A stretch of DNA of 64,000 nucleotides from Chromatiales bacterium (GTDB lineage Bacteria; Pseudomonadota; Gammaproteobacteria; Steroidobacterales; GCA-2729495): contig CP070671.1 of the NCBI GenBank assembly GCA_020351875.1, positions 868,142 through 932,141 on the forward strand. The letters run 5' to 3'. Positions 24,717 to 33,282 of this stretch are shown piece by piece. Position 1 is the first letter of the stretch; each line of letters starts with the position of its first letter. The translations under genes and the position numbers were made by a program. Under the pieces are notes generated by a model, which saw only the letters and a program-made list of their open reading frames with translations, was not told the DNA's origin and did not search any database.

Positions 24717-25613
24717 ATGAATCGCTGGATACTGTTGCTTATGGTTATAGTTCGTCCCCTGCATGCGGAAGATGCGCTGCGCTGGAGCACTGTCAGCGGC
24801 AGCACGGGTGCGCCGCTGAACGTCGTGCAGGCAGGGCTCGACAGCGGTCCGGGTATTCTTTTCCTGCACGGCTTTTCACAGTCGGCACTGAGTTGGCAGG
24901 CGCAGCTGAACGACCCGCAACTGCAACAGGCCTTTCAACTCGTGGCCGTGGATCTTCGGGGGCACGGCAACTCGGCCAAGCACTGGCGGGCCGAGGACTA
25001 TAGCGACGAGGCCTGGGCCGGCGACGTAGCCGCAGTGCTGGCGGCGACCGGGCTGGACAGGCCGGTGCTGGTGGCCTGGTCCTTCGGTGGCCTGGTCGCG
25101 ATGCACTATGTGCGTCACTACGGGACTGGCCAGCTGGCGGGTCTGCAACTGGTCGGCGGCGTCGGTCAACTGGTTTTGCAACCACCACCCGCCGTGCCTC
25201 TCGACCCGGCGTGGGTGCGCGACATGCTGGCGGATGATATCCGCGCTAACCTGCGCGCGGCGCATCAGTCGGTTAGCCGCCTGACCGCCGAGCCGATGCC
25301 GGCAGATTGGGTTGAACAAACGCTCGCCGCGTACCTGATGATGCCCCCTTACGCCAAGCGGGCCATCGGCGCGGCAATGGGTGACAATTCTGACCTCGCT
25401 GCGCGCCTGGACCTCCCTGTCCGTCTGGCCGGCGGTGCCCTTGATCCGATCGTGGCACCCGCAGTCTTGGAACAGGCTGCGGCAGCACTGCCACAGGCCT
25501 CGGTGACGATATATGCAGGGGCCGGGCATTCGCCTTTTGCAGAACTGCCGCAACAGTTCAACCGCGACTTGGCAGCGTTCATGCAACAGGTGCAGGTGAA
25601 GGATAAAGATTAA
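24717..25613 (+). CDS. Alpha/beta hydrolase with signal peptide
   Basis: A 298-residue protein with a short signal peptide (about 1-17, ending LHA). The hydrolase domain has LHGFSQS (oxyanion), a W-S-F-G-G nucleophile elbow, the aspartate in GGALDPIV and the histidine in GAGHSPF. Likely a periplasmic esterase or lactonase. It is the last protein gene before the tRNA-Ser at the right boundary of the island. It is transcribed divergently from the other hydrolase gene. Confidence 0.84.
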   Translation: MNRWILLLMVIVRPLHAEDALRWSTVSGSTGAPLNVVQAGLDSGPGILFLHGFSQSALSWQAQLNDPQLQQAFQLVAVDLRGHGNSAKHWRAEDYSDEAWAGDVAAVLAATGLDRPVLVAWSFGGLVAMHYVRHYGTGQLAGLQLVGGVGQLVLQPPPAVPLDPAWVRDMLADDIRANLRAAHQSVSRLTAEPMPADWVEQTLAAYLMMPPYAKRAIGAAMGDNSDLAARLDLPVRLAGGALDPIVAPAVLEQAAAALPQASVTIYAGAGHSPFAELPQQFNRDLAAFMQQVQVKDKD

Positions 25614-25633
25614 ATCGAACCCTTGTTGCCCAT

Positions 25634-25660
25634 GTATCGTGGATTCGAATCTCACCATCC
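25634..25660 (+). repeat. Inverted, degenerate copy of the tRNA-Ser 3' end
   Basis: These 27 bases match the reverse complement of 25709-25735 (the T-arm and neighbouring acceptor and variable-arm bases of tRNA-Ser) at 23 of 27 positions. The copy runs on the strand opposite to the tRNA, 42 nt beyond its CCA end, on the island side. It could be a tRNA remnant left by recombination or part of a long hairpin in the tRNA precursor. Confidence 0.7.
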
Positions 25661-25702
25661 GAAACGACGGCGGGACGCAAAGGAACCACCTGCGTTTAGA
25701 GA

Positions 25703-25793
25703 TGGCGGAGAGGGTGGGATTCGAACCCACGATACGGTGTAACCGTATACCAGAATTCCAATCTGGCGCCTTCGACCACTCGGCCACCTCTCC
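25703..25793 (-). tRNA. tRNA-Ser (GGA)
   Basis: On the minus strand the gene begins GGAGAGGTGGCCGAGTGG and ends with an encoded CCA (25703-25705). The anticodon loop TTGGAAT carries GGA, read as Ser (UCC/UCU). The long variable arm and GGTTCGAATCC T-arm fit a class II tRNA. Its 3' end faces the accessory island to the left. Confidence 0.97.
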
Positions 25794-25830
25794 GGAGGGG
25801 CGGGAAGGCTAAACCATGGTCAGCCGGCAA

Positions 25831-26112
25831 TCAATCGACCGGGCGGCCGAAATAGTCCGGGGGCATTTCCAGGCAGGGCCGGCCCTCGGGGTACCCCTGC
25901 TGGCCAGCTTCCGGAATTTCCATGGATTCGCCCTGGTCCGGCTTGTCGAAACCGGGCGGGACCCGCAGTTCTCCGATTGTGTCGCTGGCCTGGTATTCCT
26001 CGGGCTTCGCGCACTTTTCTTCGGGTGACTTCTTGAAAAAGCAGCCCGACAGGCCGAGACACACGAGACCGGCCAACAAGGACCCGGCAGCCGTCAACCG
26101 GCGCGAGGTCAC
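25831..26112 (-). CDS. Short BamC-like lipoprotein
   Basis: A 93-residue lipoprotein with a signal ending LGLSGC (Cys24 region). After it, EEYQASDTIGELRVPPG..KP resembles the unstructured N-terminal BamD-binding stretch of BamC. The helix-grip domains of full BamC (about 340 residues) are absent. The GTG start overlaps the dapA stop by 4 nt (GTGA), matching the dapA-bamC order of Enterobacteria. A role in outer-membrane protein assembly is inferred. Confidence 0.7.
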   Translation of the reverse strand: MTSRRLTAAGSLLAGLVCLGLSGCFFKKSPEEKCAKPEEYQASDTIGELRVPPGFDKPDQGESMEIPEAGQQGYPEGRPCLEMPPDYFGRPVD

Positions 26113-26984
26113 AGGCAATCCGCCTGCCGCAGGGCCGACTCGATACGCGCGCGGTACTCTGCCGACAGCGGCGTTAGCGGTAACCGGATGCCCGGTGGGA
26201 TCATGCCCATGCGGTGCAGCGCCCACTTCACCGGAATCGGGTTGGCTTCCACGAACAGGTCATTGTGCAGGGCCAGGAGCATTTCGTCCTGGTTCGCAGC
26301 CTCGTCCGCATCGCCGGCCACCGCTGCCGCACACATCGCGGCCATTCGCTGCGGGGCCACGTTCGCCGTCACCGACACCACCCCTCGCCCGCCGGCCAGC
26401 ATGAACTCGCGGGCCGTCGGATCGTCGCCGCTGTACAGCCCGAATTCTTCACCGCACAGTTCGCGCAGCACCGCCACCCGTTCGACTTCGCCCGTGGCCT
26501 CCTTGATACCGAAGATCTTCGGGTGCTCCGCCAGCCGGGCGACGGTTTCCGGCTGCATATCCACGGCCGTGCGGCCAGGCACGTTGTAGAGCATGATCGG
26601 CTTGTCCACCGCATCGGCGATGGTCGTGAAGTGTTGCACCAGCCCGTCCTGGGTCGGCTTGTTGTAGTAAGGCGTGACGACCAGGTAGCCGTCGATGGGC
26701 GCGGCGCCCGCGGCGATCGACAGGTCGACGGTTTGCGCGGTGGAGTTCGACCCCGTGCCGGCAATCACCGGCAGCCGGCCATCGGCGTATTCGGCCGAAT
26801 GGCGAATCACCTCCAGGTGCTCTTCTTTCGTGAGCGTCGCCGATTCCCCGGTGGTGCCGGCAATGACGAGAGCGGCCGTGCCCTGGCCGACGTGCCAGTC
26901 GATCAGGCGTTCCAGGGACGAGAAATCCACGTCGCCGTCGTCACCCATCGGTGTGACGAGCGCGACCAGGCTGCCGTCGTACAT
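26109..26984 (-). CDS. dapA: 4-hydroxy-tetrahydrodipicolinate synthase
   Basis: A 291-residue class I aldolase that condenses pyruvate with aspartate semialdehyde in lysine and meso-diaminopimelate synthesis. Visible motifs are GTTGES (about 43-48), GSNSTAQT, VVTPYYNKP, LYNVPGRT with the proton-relay Tyr, and the Schiff-base Lys in FGIKEATG near 160. The length is typical. It is divergent from gcvR, with 138 bp between the starts. Confidence 0.97.
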   Translation of the reverse strand: MYDGSLVALVTPMGDDGDVDFSSLERLIDWHVGQGTAALVIAGTTGESATLTKEEHLEVIRHSAEYADGRLPVIAGTGSNSTAQTVDLSIAAGAAPIDGYLVVTPYYNKPTQDGLVQHFTTIADAVDKPIMLYNVPGRTAVDMQPETVARLAEHPKIFGIKEATGEVERVAVLRELCGEEFGLYSGDDPTAREFMLAGGRGVVSVTANVAPQRMAAMCAAAVAGDADEAANQDEMLLALHNDLFVEANPIPVKWALHRMGMIPPGIRLPLTPLSAEYRARIESALRQADCL

Positions 26985-27122
26985 GGTCCGTCCCTCCCGT
27001 AAAGCGTGGCGATGGTACTGGCGGCCCCTGACCCGCGCAAGGCGCGACCAGCCTGCGGTTGCCGGCGGGGTGATGGGTTATCATAAAGGGGTCGGTCCTG
27101 CCGGACCTCCCCGTTACGCGAC

Positions 27123-27650
27123 ATGGAAAAGCTGCTGGCGGTAACCGCGATCGGTCACGATCGCGCGGGCCTGGTCCGGGACCTCAGTGAGGCGGTCACC
27201 GGGGCCGGGTGCAATATCCAGGAAAGCCGGATGATCGCGCTCGGCTCGGAGTTTGCGACCCTGATGCTGGTCAGCGGCAACTGGCACGCGGTGGGCAAGG
27301 CCCGGGACCGCCTGGGCCGGCTGCAGCAGGAATCGGCACTGACCATCACGCTGCGCGATGCGGAGCAGCGGCACGCGAATGCGGCCGCGCCCTACCTGGT
27401 GGATGCGGTCACGCTGGACCACGAGGGCATCGTGCTCGGGCTGTCGGGCTTTTTCGCCTCGCGCGGCCTGGAAATCGCCGAGCTGAATACCCGCCGGTAC
27501 AATGCGCCCCACACCGGGGCGGCCATGTTTTCGGTACAAATGACAGTCAACGTACCCGCCGAAGTCCACACGGGCAGCCTGCGCGAAGAGTTCATGGAGT
27601 ACTGCGATTCTGAGAACCTGGACGCGGTCTTCGAGCCCGCCCAGCGTTAG
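27123..27650 (+). CDS. gcvR: Glycine cleavage system transcriptional repressor-type ACT protein
   Basis: A 175-residue protein of two ACT domains (about 1-85 and 93-172). It starts with LLAVTAIGHDRAGLVRDLS and the second ACT begins AVTLDHEGIVLGLSGFFASRGLEI. GcvR binds glycine and modulates GcvA in Enterobacteria; many gammaproteobacteria carry it beside bcp, as here (51 nt upstream). No DNA-binding domain is present. Confidence 0.9.
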   Translation: MEKLLAVTAIGHDRAGLVRDLSEAVTGAGCNIQESRMIALGSEFATLMLVSGNWHAVGKARDRLGRLQQESALTITLRDAEQRHANAAAPYLVDAVTLDHEGIVLGLSGFFASRGLEIAELNTRRYNAPHTGAAMFSVQMTVNVPAEVHTGSLREEFMEYCDSENLDAVFEPAQR

Positions 27651-27701
27651 AACAAGCCTGGCAACGGCAACACAAGCATCTGCAGAGGAGACAAGCACAG
27701 A

Positions 27702-28169
27702 ATGAGCGCGCCTGACATCGGCAAGGTTGCCCCGAATTTCAAGCTGCCCGCCACCGGCGATCAGCAGCTGGAGCTGAAGTCGCTGCGCGGCCAGAAGGTC
27801 GTGCTGTACTTCTATCCGAAAGACAACACGCCGGGTTGCACGAACGAGAGCAAGGATTTCGCCGTGGCCAACGCGAAATTCAAGCGCGCCGGTGCCGTCA
27901 TTCTCGGCATTTCCCGGGACAGCATCGCGTCACATGACAAGTTTCGGGCCAAGTACAAACTGCCGTTTCACCTGGTGTCCGATGCGGATGAAAAAGCCTG
28001 CAAGCTGTACGACGTGATCAAGGAGAAGAACATGTATGGCCGCAAGGTCATGGGCATCGTGCGCAGCACCTTCCTGATTGACGAGAAGGGCAAGCTCCGC
28101 CAGGAGTGGCGCAGGGTCAAGGTCGCCGGACATGCGGAGGAAGTGCTTGCAGCCGTGAAGGCGCTGTAA
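27702..28169 (+). CDS. bcp: Thiol peroxidase BCP (peroxiredoxin Q)
   Basis: A 155-residue thioredoxin-fold peroxiredoxin that reduces peroxides. The peroxidatic Cys46 is in TPGCTNE; there is no resolving Cys five residues later (Ser50 follows in the form NESKDF), as in some one-Cys-type BCPs. Other cysteines are limited to Cys103 or nearby (KACKLYD). The start ATG 27702 follows GAGGAG. Genes gcvR-bcp-bepA are spaced as an operon. Confidence 0.95.
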   Translation: MSAPDIGKVAPNFKLPATGDQQLELKSLRGQKVVLYFYPKDNTPGCTNESKDFAVANAKFKRAGAVILGISRDSIASHDKFRAKYKLPFHLVSDADEKACKLYDVIKEKNMYGRKVMGIVRSTFLIDEKGKLRQEWRRVKVAGHAEEVLAAVKAL

Positions 28170-28182
28170 GGACAGCAGCACG

Positions 28183-29676
28183 ATGCACCGCCGGCCCCAA
28201 AGCGCACTGACCCGACTCACGCTCGTGATCGGGGCTGTGCTGTTGCCGTTCCTCACCGTACCCTCTGCGGCCCAGAACGACGACCTGCCGGACATCGGCA
28301 GTCCGTCGGACTCGGTCCTGTCCAAGCAGAAGGAACGCGAGATCGGGCGGGCGATTTTCCGCCAGGTCCAGGCGTCAGGCACGCTGGTGACGGACCCCGA
28401 AGTGCAGGAATACATCCAGGACGTGGGCCAGAAGCTGGCCGTGCACGCCCAGGACGGTAATTTTCGCTTCAAGTTCTTCGTGATCAACGAGCCCACAATC
28501 AACGCGTTCGCCCTGCCTGGCGGCTACATCGGCGTGCACAGCGGCCTGATACTGGCCACCCAGGACGAAAGCGAGCTGGCCGGCGTGATGGCCCACGAAA
28601 TCTCCCATGTCACGCAGCGCCACATTTCACGCGCGGTGTACGCGAGCCAGCGCCAGAGCATCATCACGATGGCGGCCATGCTGGGTGCGATCCTGGTGGG
28701 CGCCGCGGCCGGCAACAGCGATGCGATCGTGGGTGGCATCTCCGGCGCGCAGTCCATGGCGGCCCAGCAGCAGATCGACTTCACGCGGTCGAACGAGTAT
28801 GAGGCCGACCGTGTCGGCGTCGGCGTGCTGGCCGAGGCCGGCTTCGACCCGCAGGGCATGCCCAACTTCTTCGAGACGCTGGCCCAGCAGAGCGGGCCGA
28901 TGGCATCCCGGGCGCCGGAGTTCCTGCGCACGCACCCGGTCACCGTGAATCGAATCGCCGAAACGCGCGCCCGGGCCGAGGAATACCCGGTGACGGACGT
29001 GGAGGATGCCACGGGCTACAGCCTGGCCCGGGCGCGGCTGATACTGCTGGGGAGCAAGACCCCCGAGGCCGCCAGGGAGCGATTCATCGGCGAGCGCGAG
29101 GAGCCGGGTCGCGTGGGCGACATCGGCCTGGAATACGGCATCGCACTGGCAGACCTGCAGCTGGGCAAGAAAAAGGAGGCCCTGAATATTTTCCGGGAAC
29201 TCATCGCGAACAACCCGGAAGTGATTTCCTTCCACACGGGACTGGCAGCGGCGCAGCAGGCCAACGGCGACTGGCTGGCGGCAAACCAGACTTTCCAGAA
29301 CGCGATGAGCCTGTTTCCGCGCAACGTCCCGCTCACCATTCGCTATGCCGAGGGCCTGATCAGCGCGGGCGAACCCAGAAAGGCTCACAAGATCTTGCTG
29401 GACCTGTACAACCAGGTCCCACCCACTCCCGAGCAGGTGCGACAGATCGCGGTGGCGGCCGGCGAGGCCGGTGACACCGCCGACGCCCACTACTACATGG
29501 CGGAATACCACCTGATGACCGGTAATCTGAACATGGCGGCCGACCAGCTTCGTGTTGCACTCAGCATGGACATCGATGACGTGCAGCGCGCCCGGCTGGA
29601 GTCGCGCCTGAAGCAGGTCCAGAACGCGATGCCGACCCCCGGCTCCAAGCGCGGACAAAACCGTCCGAGCGGCTAA
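28183..29676 (+). CDS. bepA: Periplasmic M48 metalloprotease/chaperone with TPR domain
   Basis: A 497-residue exported protein with a signal peptide of about 31 residues. The Zn-binding HEISH is at 138-142, with a downstream EYEAD supplying the third ligand. Roughly residues 320-480 form TPR repeats. This is the BepA/YfgC layout, acting in BAM complex quality control and LptD maturation. Its stop overlaps mlaA's ATG by one base (TAATG). Confidence 0.94.
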   Translation: MHRRPQSALTRLTLVIGAVLLPFLTVPSAAQNDDLPDIGSPSDSVLSKQKEREIGRAIFRQVQASGTLVTDPEVQEYIQDVGQKLAVHAQDGNFRFKFFVINEPTINAFALPGGYIGVHSGLILATQDESELAGVMAHEISHVTQRHISRAVYASQRQSIITMAAMLGAILVGAAAGNSDAIVGGISGAQSMAAQQQIDFTRSNEYEADRVGVGVLAEAGFDPQGMPNFFETLAQQSGPMASRAPEFLRTHPVTVNRIAETRARAEEYPVTDVEDATGYSLARARLILLGSKTPEAARERFIGEREEPGRVGDIGLEYGIALADLQLGKKKEALNIFRELIANNPEVISFHTGLAAAQQANGDWLAANQTFQNAMSLFPRNVPLTIRYAEGLISAGEPRKAHKILLDLYNQVPPTPEQVRQIAVAAGEAGDTADAHYYMAEYHLMTGNLNMAADQLRVALSMDIDDVQRARLESRLKQVQNAMPTPGSKRGQNRPSG

Positions 29677-30452
29677 TGGCACGCATCGTTGGCAGGTTGG
29701 CGGCCCGCAGCGCAGCCTTGGCTGCGCTGAGCGTTCTACTGGCGGGTTGCGCATCGAAGGACTCGCCCACCTTCGACGAACGGGACCCGATCGAACCCGT
29801 GAACCGCGTCGTGTTCAAATTCAACGATGTGGTGGACCGGATCCTGTTCCGGCCGGCGGCGCACACTTACGAATTCGTCGTGCCTGACGTTGCCCGGCAG
29901 GGCGTCAACAACTTCTTCAGCAACGTCGGCACCGTGGGCGACATGGTGAACAACTTCCTGCAGGGCAAACCCCGGGAGGGTTTCTCCGATGCAGCGCGGA
30001 TCGCGCTGAACACCACGGTCGGATGGTTTGGCCTGTTCGATCCGGCCACCGATGCCGGCCTGGCCAAGCACAACGAAGACTTCGGCCAGACGCTGGGCGT
30101 CTGGGGCTTCTCGCCAGGGCCGTACCTGATGCTGCCAATCCTGGGGCCGCAGACGGTGCGCAGCACGGTGGGCTTCTGGACCGTGGACCGGCAGTTACGG
30201 ATCCTGCGTTACGACAAGAACACGCGCCGGCGCCAGGCCTTACTGGCACTCAACATTATCCGGATCCGGGCGAACCTGCTGTTCCTGAATAAACAGCTCG
30301 ACCGCGCCTACGATCCCTACGTGTTCGTCCGGGACGCAATCCTGCAGCGCCAGCGATTCCTGCGCTACGACGGCCGCCCGCCGCAGCTGGATGACGGGCT
30401 GCAGGATGAAGACTTCGACGAAGCAGGCTTCGACGAGGATGAAGAACTCTAG
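29676..30452 (+). CDS. mlaA: Outer-membrane lipoprotein of phospholipid transport MlaA (VacJ)
   Basis: A 258-residue lipoprotein with lipobox LLAGC (Cys25). It has DPIEPVNRVVFKFND, RQGVNNFFSNVGT, LNTTVGWFGLFD and FGQTLGVWG...YLMLPILGP, the conserved MlaA core. The C-terminal 30 residues are highly acidic. MlaA removes mislocalised phospholipid from the outer leaflet and passes it to MlaC, whose gene lies convergently 13 nt away. The MlaBDEF transporter genes are not in the window. Confidence 0.95.
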   Translation: MARIVGRLAARSAALAALSVLLAGCASKDSPTFDERDPIEPVNRVVFKFNDVVDRILFRPAAHTYEFVVPDVARQGVNNFFSNVGTVGDMVNNFLQGKPREGFSDAARIALNTTVGWFGLFDPATDAGLAKHNEDFGQTLGVWGFSPGPYLMLPILGPQTVRSTVGFWTVDRQLRILRYDKNTRRRQALLALNIIRIRANLLFLNKQLDRAYDPYVFVRDAILQRQRFLRYDGRPPQLDDGLQDEDFDEAGFDEDEEL

Positions 30453-30465
30453 ATGAGATAGGAAC

Positions 30466-31176
30466 TCAGGTAGCTTCCTGTACCCGGGGTTCCTTGCTCA
30501 TCTGCTCGATCTCGTCCTGCAGCCGCTCGATGACCGCATCGAGCCCGAGCGCGGCAATCTCGGCAGAAAACTGGTTGCCGTAGTTCTCCACGTAAGACAC
30601 GCCCTCGATGTGCACATCGTAAACGCGCCAGCCGACTTTAGAACGGCGTAACCGGTAATTCACCGGGATCAGCTGGCCGGTGTCCTGCATGATCGTGGTC
30701 TGCACCGCGGCGTATTTTTGATTCGACTTGTAGTCCGGCAGGATCTCAAGTGAATCGGGGTCCAAGCGCAGCAATCCGCTGGCGTAACTGCGCAGCATGA
30801 ACTGGTAAAAGGTGTCGACGAAAAGCCTGCGTTGCTGTTTCGAGGCCGCTTTCCAGTTCGCCTCCCCCATCACCTTGTAGGCAGCGTAACGAACGTCGAA
30901 ATTCGGCTGCAGGATCTTGTCGATGGTCGAATACAGCTCTTCCGGGTTGTCGCGAAAATAGGCCCGCCGGCCGTCCAGGCTGTCTGCAACCTGGTTCGCG
31001 GTGCTGACGACGACATCGTGGGGCCCTATCTCCTTGACCTGGGCGACGGCAGCCGTCACCACCAGCAGCGCGGTCAGCGCGAGCAAGCTCCTCTGATGCC
31101 AGGCGAGAAAGCGGGGTGCGCGGCGAGGCTGAGCCGCGGCAGATGAACCGGGGTCGCGGAAGAATTCTGCTGCCAT
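30466..31176 (-). CDS. mlaC: Periplasmic phospholipid-binding protein MlaC-like
   Basis: A 236-residue exported protein of the MlaC/Ttg2D family. A hydrophobic segment at about 32-46 ending VAQ is the signal; it is preceded by a longer than usual basic, Ala/Arg-rich lead. VRYAAYKVMGEANWKAASKQQRRLF and RVYDVHIEGVSYVENYGNQF are typical. Start ATG 31176 is chosen; the frame runs to 31335, which would overlap the suf regulator's promoter. It would shuttle phospholipids between MlaA and the inner membrane. Confidence 0.92.
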   Translation of the reverse strand: MAAEFFRDPGSSAAAQPRRAPRFLAWHQRSLLALTALLVVTAAVAQVKEIGPHDVVVSTANQVADSLDGRRAYFRDNPEELYSTIDKILQPNFDVRYAAYKVMGEANWKAASKQQRRLFVDTFYQFMLRSYASGLLRLDPDSLEILPDYKSNQKYAAVQTTIMQDTGQLIPVNYRLRRSKVGWRVYDVHIEGVSYVENYGNQFSAEIAALGLDAVIERLQDEIEQMSKEPRVQEAT

Positions 31177-31258
31177 GATTCCTGAATCCGTGTCGGTTGG
31201 CGGGCCAAAAACGCGGCGAAGGATACCAGCCTGAACGCCCCGCGGGCCGTGCTTTTGC

Positions 31259-31286
31259 TTGCAAGAATACCAAATTGGACTAAAAT
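31259..31286 (+). promoter_or_regulatory. Candidate suf operon promoter
   Basis: TTGCAA at 31259-31264 and TAAAAT at 31281-31286 are separated by 16 bp and lie 27 bp before the regulator's ATG. The -10 overlaps the inverted repeat at 31277-31291. Confidence 0.55.
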
Positions 31287-31291
31287 AGTCC
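31277..31291. promoter_or_regulatory. Rrf2-type operator upstream of sufR
   Basis: GGACTA-AAA-TAGTCC is a perfect 6-bp inverted repeat with a 3-bp spacer, placed over the predicted -10. Rrf2 regulators such as IscR and SufR bind similar imperfect palindromes, so autorepression through this site is likely. Confidence 0.65.
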
Positions 31292-31312
31292 CATATTCCA
31301 CGGATGACTTCG

Positions 31313-31789
31313 ATGCTGCGTATCAGCCGCCTCACAGACTACGGCACCATGATTCTCGCGTACCTGGCACAGGACGCGGGACGCCGCTGTTCCGCCAGCG
31401 ACGTGGCCCTGGCCACGCACGTCGCGTTGCCGACCGTGCAAAAACTGCTGAAGGTGCTGGCCCGAGCCGGACTGGTGGACTCGGCGCGGGGCGCCGACGG
31501 GGGCTATTCCCTGGCCCGGCCCGCCACGGCCATCACGGCCGCAGAAATCGTCGGCGTGCTGGAAGGCCCGGTCGCGGTCACCGAGTGCAGCGCGGACAGC
31601 AGCGAATGCGAGCTGGAGTCCCTGTGCCTGGTGGGCGGGGCCTGGCAAAAGATCAACCAGGCCATTCTCGATGCGCTCGAGGGCATCACACTGGCCGACT
31701 TGCGCGCGCCGGCAAGCGGCGGCGAGAAGCGGCATGGCGCTGCACAGCCCGGCCCGGCCCCCGCGACGGCCGCGGCAGAGAACAGCTAG
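31313..31789 (+). CDS. sufR: SUF system Fe-S cluster-sensing Rrf2 regulator
   Basis: A 158-residue Rrf2 winged-helix protein with the family start [16 protein letters not shown] lies near 28-50, and three cysteines (Cys92, Cys99, Cys105) are spaced as Fe-S cluster ligands. It heads the suf operon and probably represses it when holding a cluster. An ATG at 31304 in frame would add three residues; neither has a strong ribosome-binding site. The 25-residue Ala/Pro-rich tail is not part of the fold. The name follows use in related bacteria; it is not the cyanobacterial SufR. Confidence 0.9.
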   Translation: MLRISRLTDYGTMILAYLAQDAGRRCSASDVALATHVALPTVQKLLKVLARAGLVDSARGADGGYSLARPATAITAAEIVGVLEGPVAVTECSADSSECELESLCLVGGAWQKINQAILDALEGITLADLRAPASGGEKRHGAAQPGPAPATAAAENS

Positions 31790-31797
31790 AGACCCTG

Positions 31798-33246
31798 ATG
31801 AATACGAAGAACGAAGACGTCGCTCAACTCGTCGAACGCAAGTACCGGCATGGCTTCGTGACGGACATCGAGTCCGACACGGTGCCGCCCGGCCTGGACG
31901 AAGATGTGGTGCGCCTGATATCGCGCAAGAAAGCGGAACCGCAGTTCATGCTCGACTGGCGGCTGAAGGCCTTTCGCCACTGGCAGGGCCTGGCGGAACC
32001 CAACTGGGCCAAGCTGCATCACCCGCCCATCGACTACCAGGACATCTCCTACTACTCGGCGCCCGGTCAGAAAAAAGATGGGCCAAAAAGCCTGGACGAG
32101 GTGGATCCCAAGCTGCTGGAGACCTACGAGAAGCTGGGTATCCCGCTGCACGAACGGGCGGCGCTGGCCGGTGTGGCCGTGGACGCGGTGTTCGACAGCG
32201 TGTCGGTGGCCACCACTTTCAAGGAAAAACTGGCGGACGCCGGCGTCATTTTCTGTCCGTTCTCCGAAGCAGTGCGCGACTACCCGGAGCTGGTGGAGCG
32301 CTATCTCGGCACCGTGGTGCCCTACCGCGACAACTACTTCGCGGCACTGAATTCAGCCGTGTTCAGCGACGGTTCTTTCGTCTACATCCCCGAGGGGGTG
32401 CGCTGCCCGATGGAACTGTCCACCTATTTCCGTATCAATGAAGCGAAGACCGGGCAGTTCGAACGGACGCTGATCGTGGCGGAAGCCGGGAGCCATGTGA
32501 GTTACCTGGAAGGCTGCACCGCGCCGATGCGCGACGAGAACCAGCTGCACGCGGCGGTCGTGGAACTGGTGGCGCTGGAAGACGCCGAGATCAAGTATTC
32601 GACGGTGCAGAACTGGTACCCGGGTGACGAGGACGGCAAGGGCGGTATTTACAACTTCGTGACCAAGCGGGGCGACTGCCGGGGCGCGAACTCGAAAATT
32701 TCCTGGACCCAGGTGGAAGCAGGGTCGGCCATCACCTGGAAATACCCGAGCTGCATCCTGCGCGGCGAAAACTCTGTCGGTGAGTTCTATTCGGTGGCGG
32801 TGACCAACAACCTGCAACAGGCAGACACCGGCACCAAGATGATCCACATTGGCAAGAACACGCGCAGTGTTATTGTTTCTAAAGGAATTTCTGCTGGCCG
32901 TGCCCAGCAATCCTACCGCGGGCTGGTGAAGGTGTTCCCGACGGCGGAGAACGCCCGCAACTATACCCAGTGCGACTCGCTGCTGATGGGCAAGGACTGC
33001 GGCGCCCACACTTTCCCGTACATGGAAATTCGTCACCCGAGCGCGATCGTGGAGCACGAGGCGACCACGTCGAAGATCGCCGACGACCAGCTCTTCTACT
33101 GCCGCCAGCGCGGCCTGACGGAAGAAGACGCGGTGAACACCATCGTGAACGGCTTTTGCAAGGAAGTCTTCCGGGAACTGCCGATGGAGTTCGCGGTAGA
33201 AGCGCAGAACCTGCTGAACGTCAGCCTGGAAGGCGCCGTGGGCTGA
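31798..33246 (+). CDS. sufB: Fe-S cluster scaffold complex subunit SufB
   Basis: A 482-residue protein with the full SufB core: [48 protein letters not shown] and [14 protein letters not shown]. It forms the SufBC2D scaffold. ATG 31798 sits 9 nt after the regulator's stop and gives the normal length. The frame is open further upstream but that part is out-of-phase with the regulator gene. Confidence 0.97.
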   Translation: MNTKNEDVAQLVERKYRHGFVTDIESDTVPPGLDEDVVRLISRKKAEPQFMLDWRLKAFRHWQGLAEPNWAKLHHPPIDYQDISYYSAPGQKKDGPKSLDEVDPKLLETYEKLGIPLHERAALAGVAVDAVFDSVSVATTFKEKLADAGVIFCPFSEAVRDYPELVERYLGTVVPYRDNYFAALNSAVFSDGSFVYIPEGVRCPMELSTYFRINEAKTGQFERTLIVAEAGSHVSYLEGCTAPMRDENQLHAAVVELVALEDAEIKYSTVQNWYPGDEDGKGGIYNFVTKRGDCRGANSKISWTQVEAGSAITWKYPSCILRGENSVGEFYSVAVTNNLQQADTGTKMIHIGKNTRSVIVSKGISAGRAQQSYRGLVKVFPTAENARNYTQCDSLLMGKDCGAHTFPYMEIRHPSAIVEHEATTSKIADDQLFYCRQRGLTEEDAVNTIVNGFCKEVFRELPMEFAVEAQNLLNVSLEGAVG

Positions 33247-33282
33247 CCCGCGGCGTCCCTGTAGGAATTACCGGATAACCCA

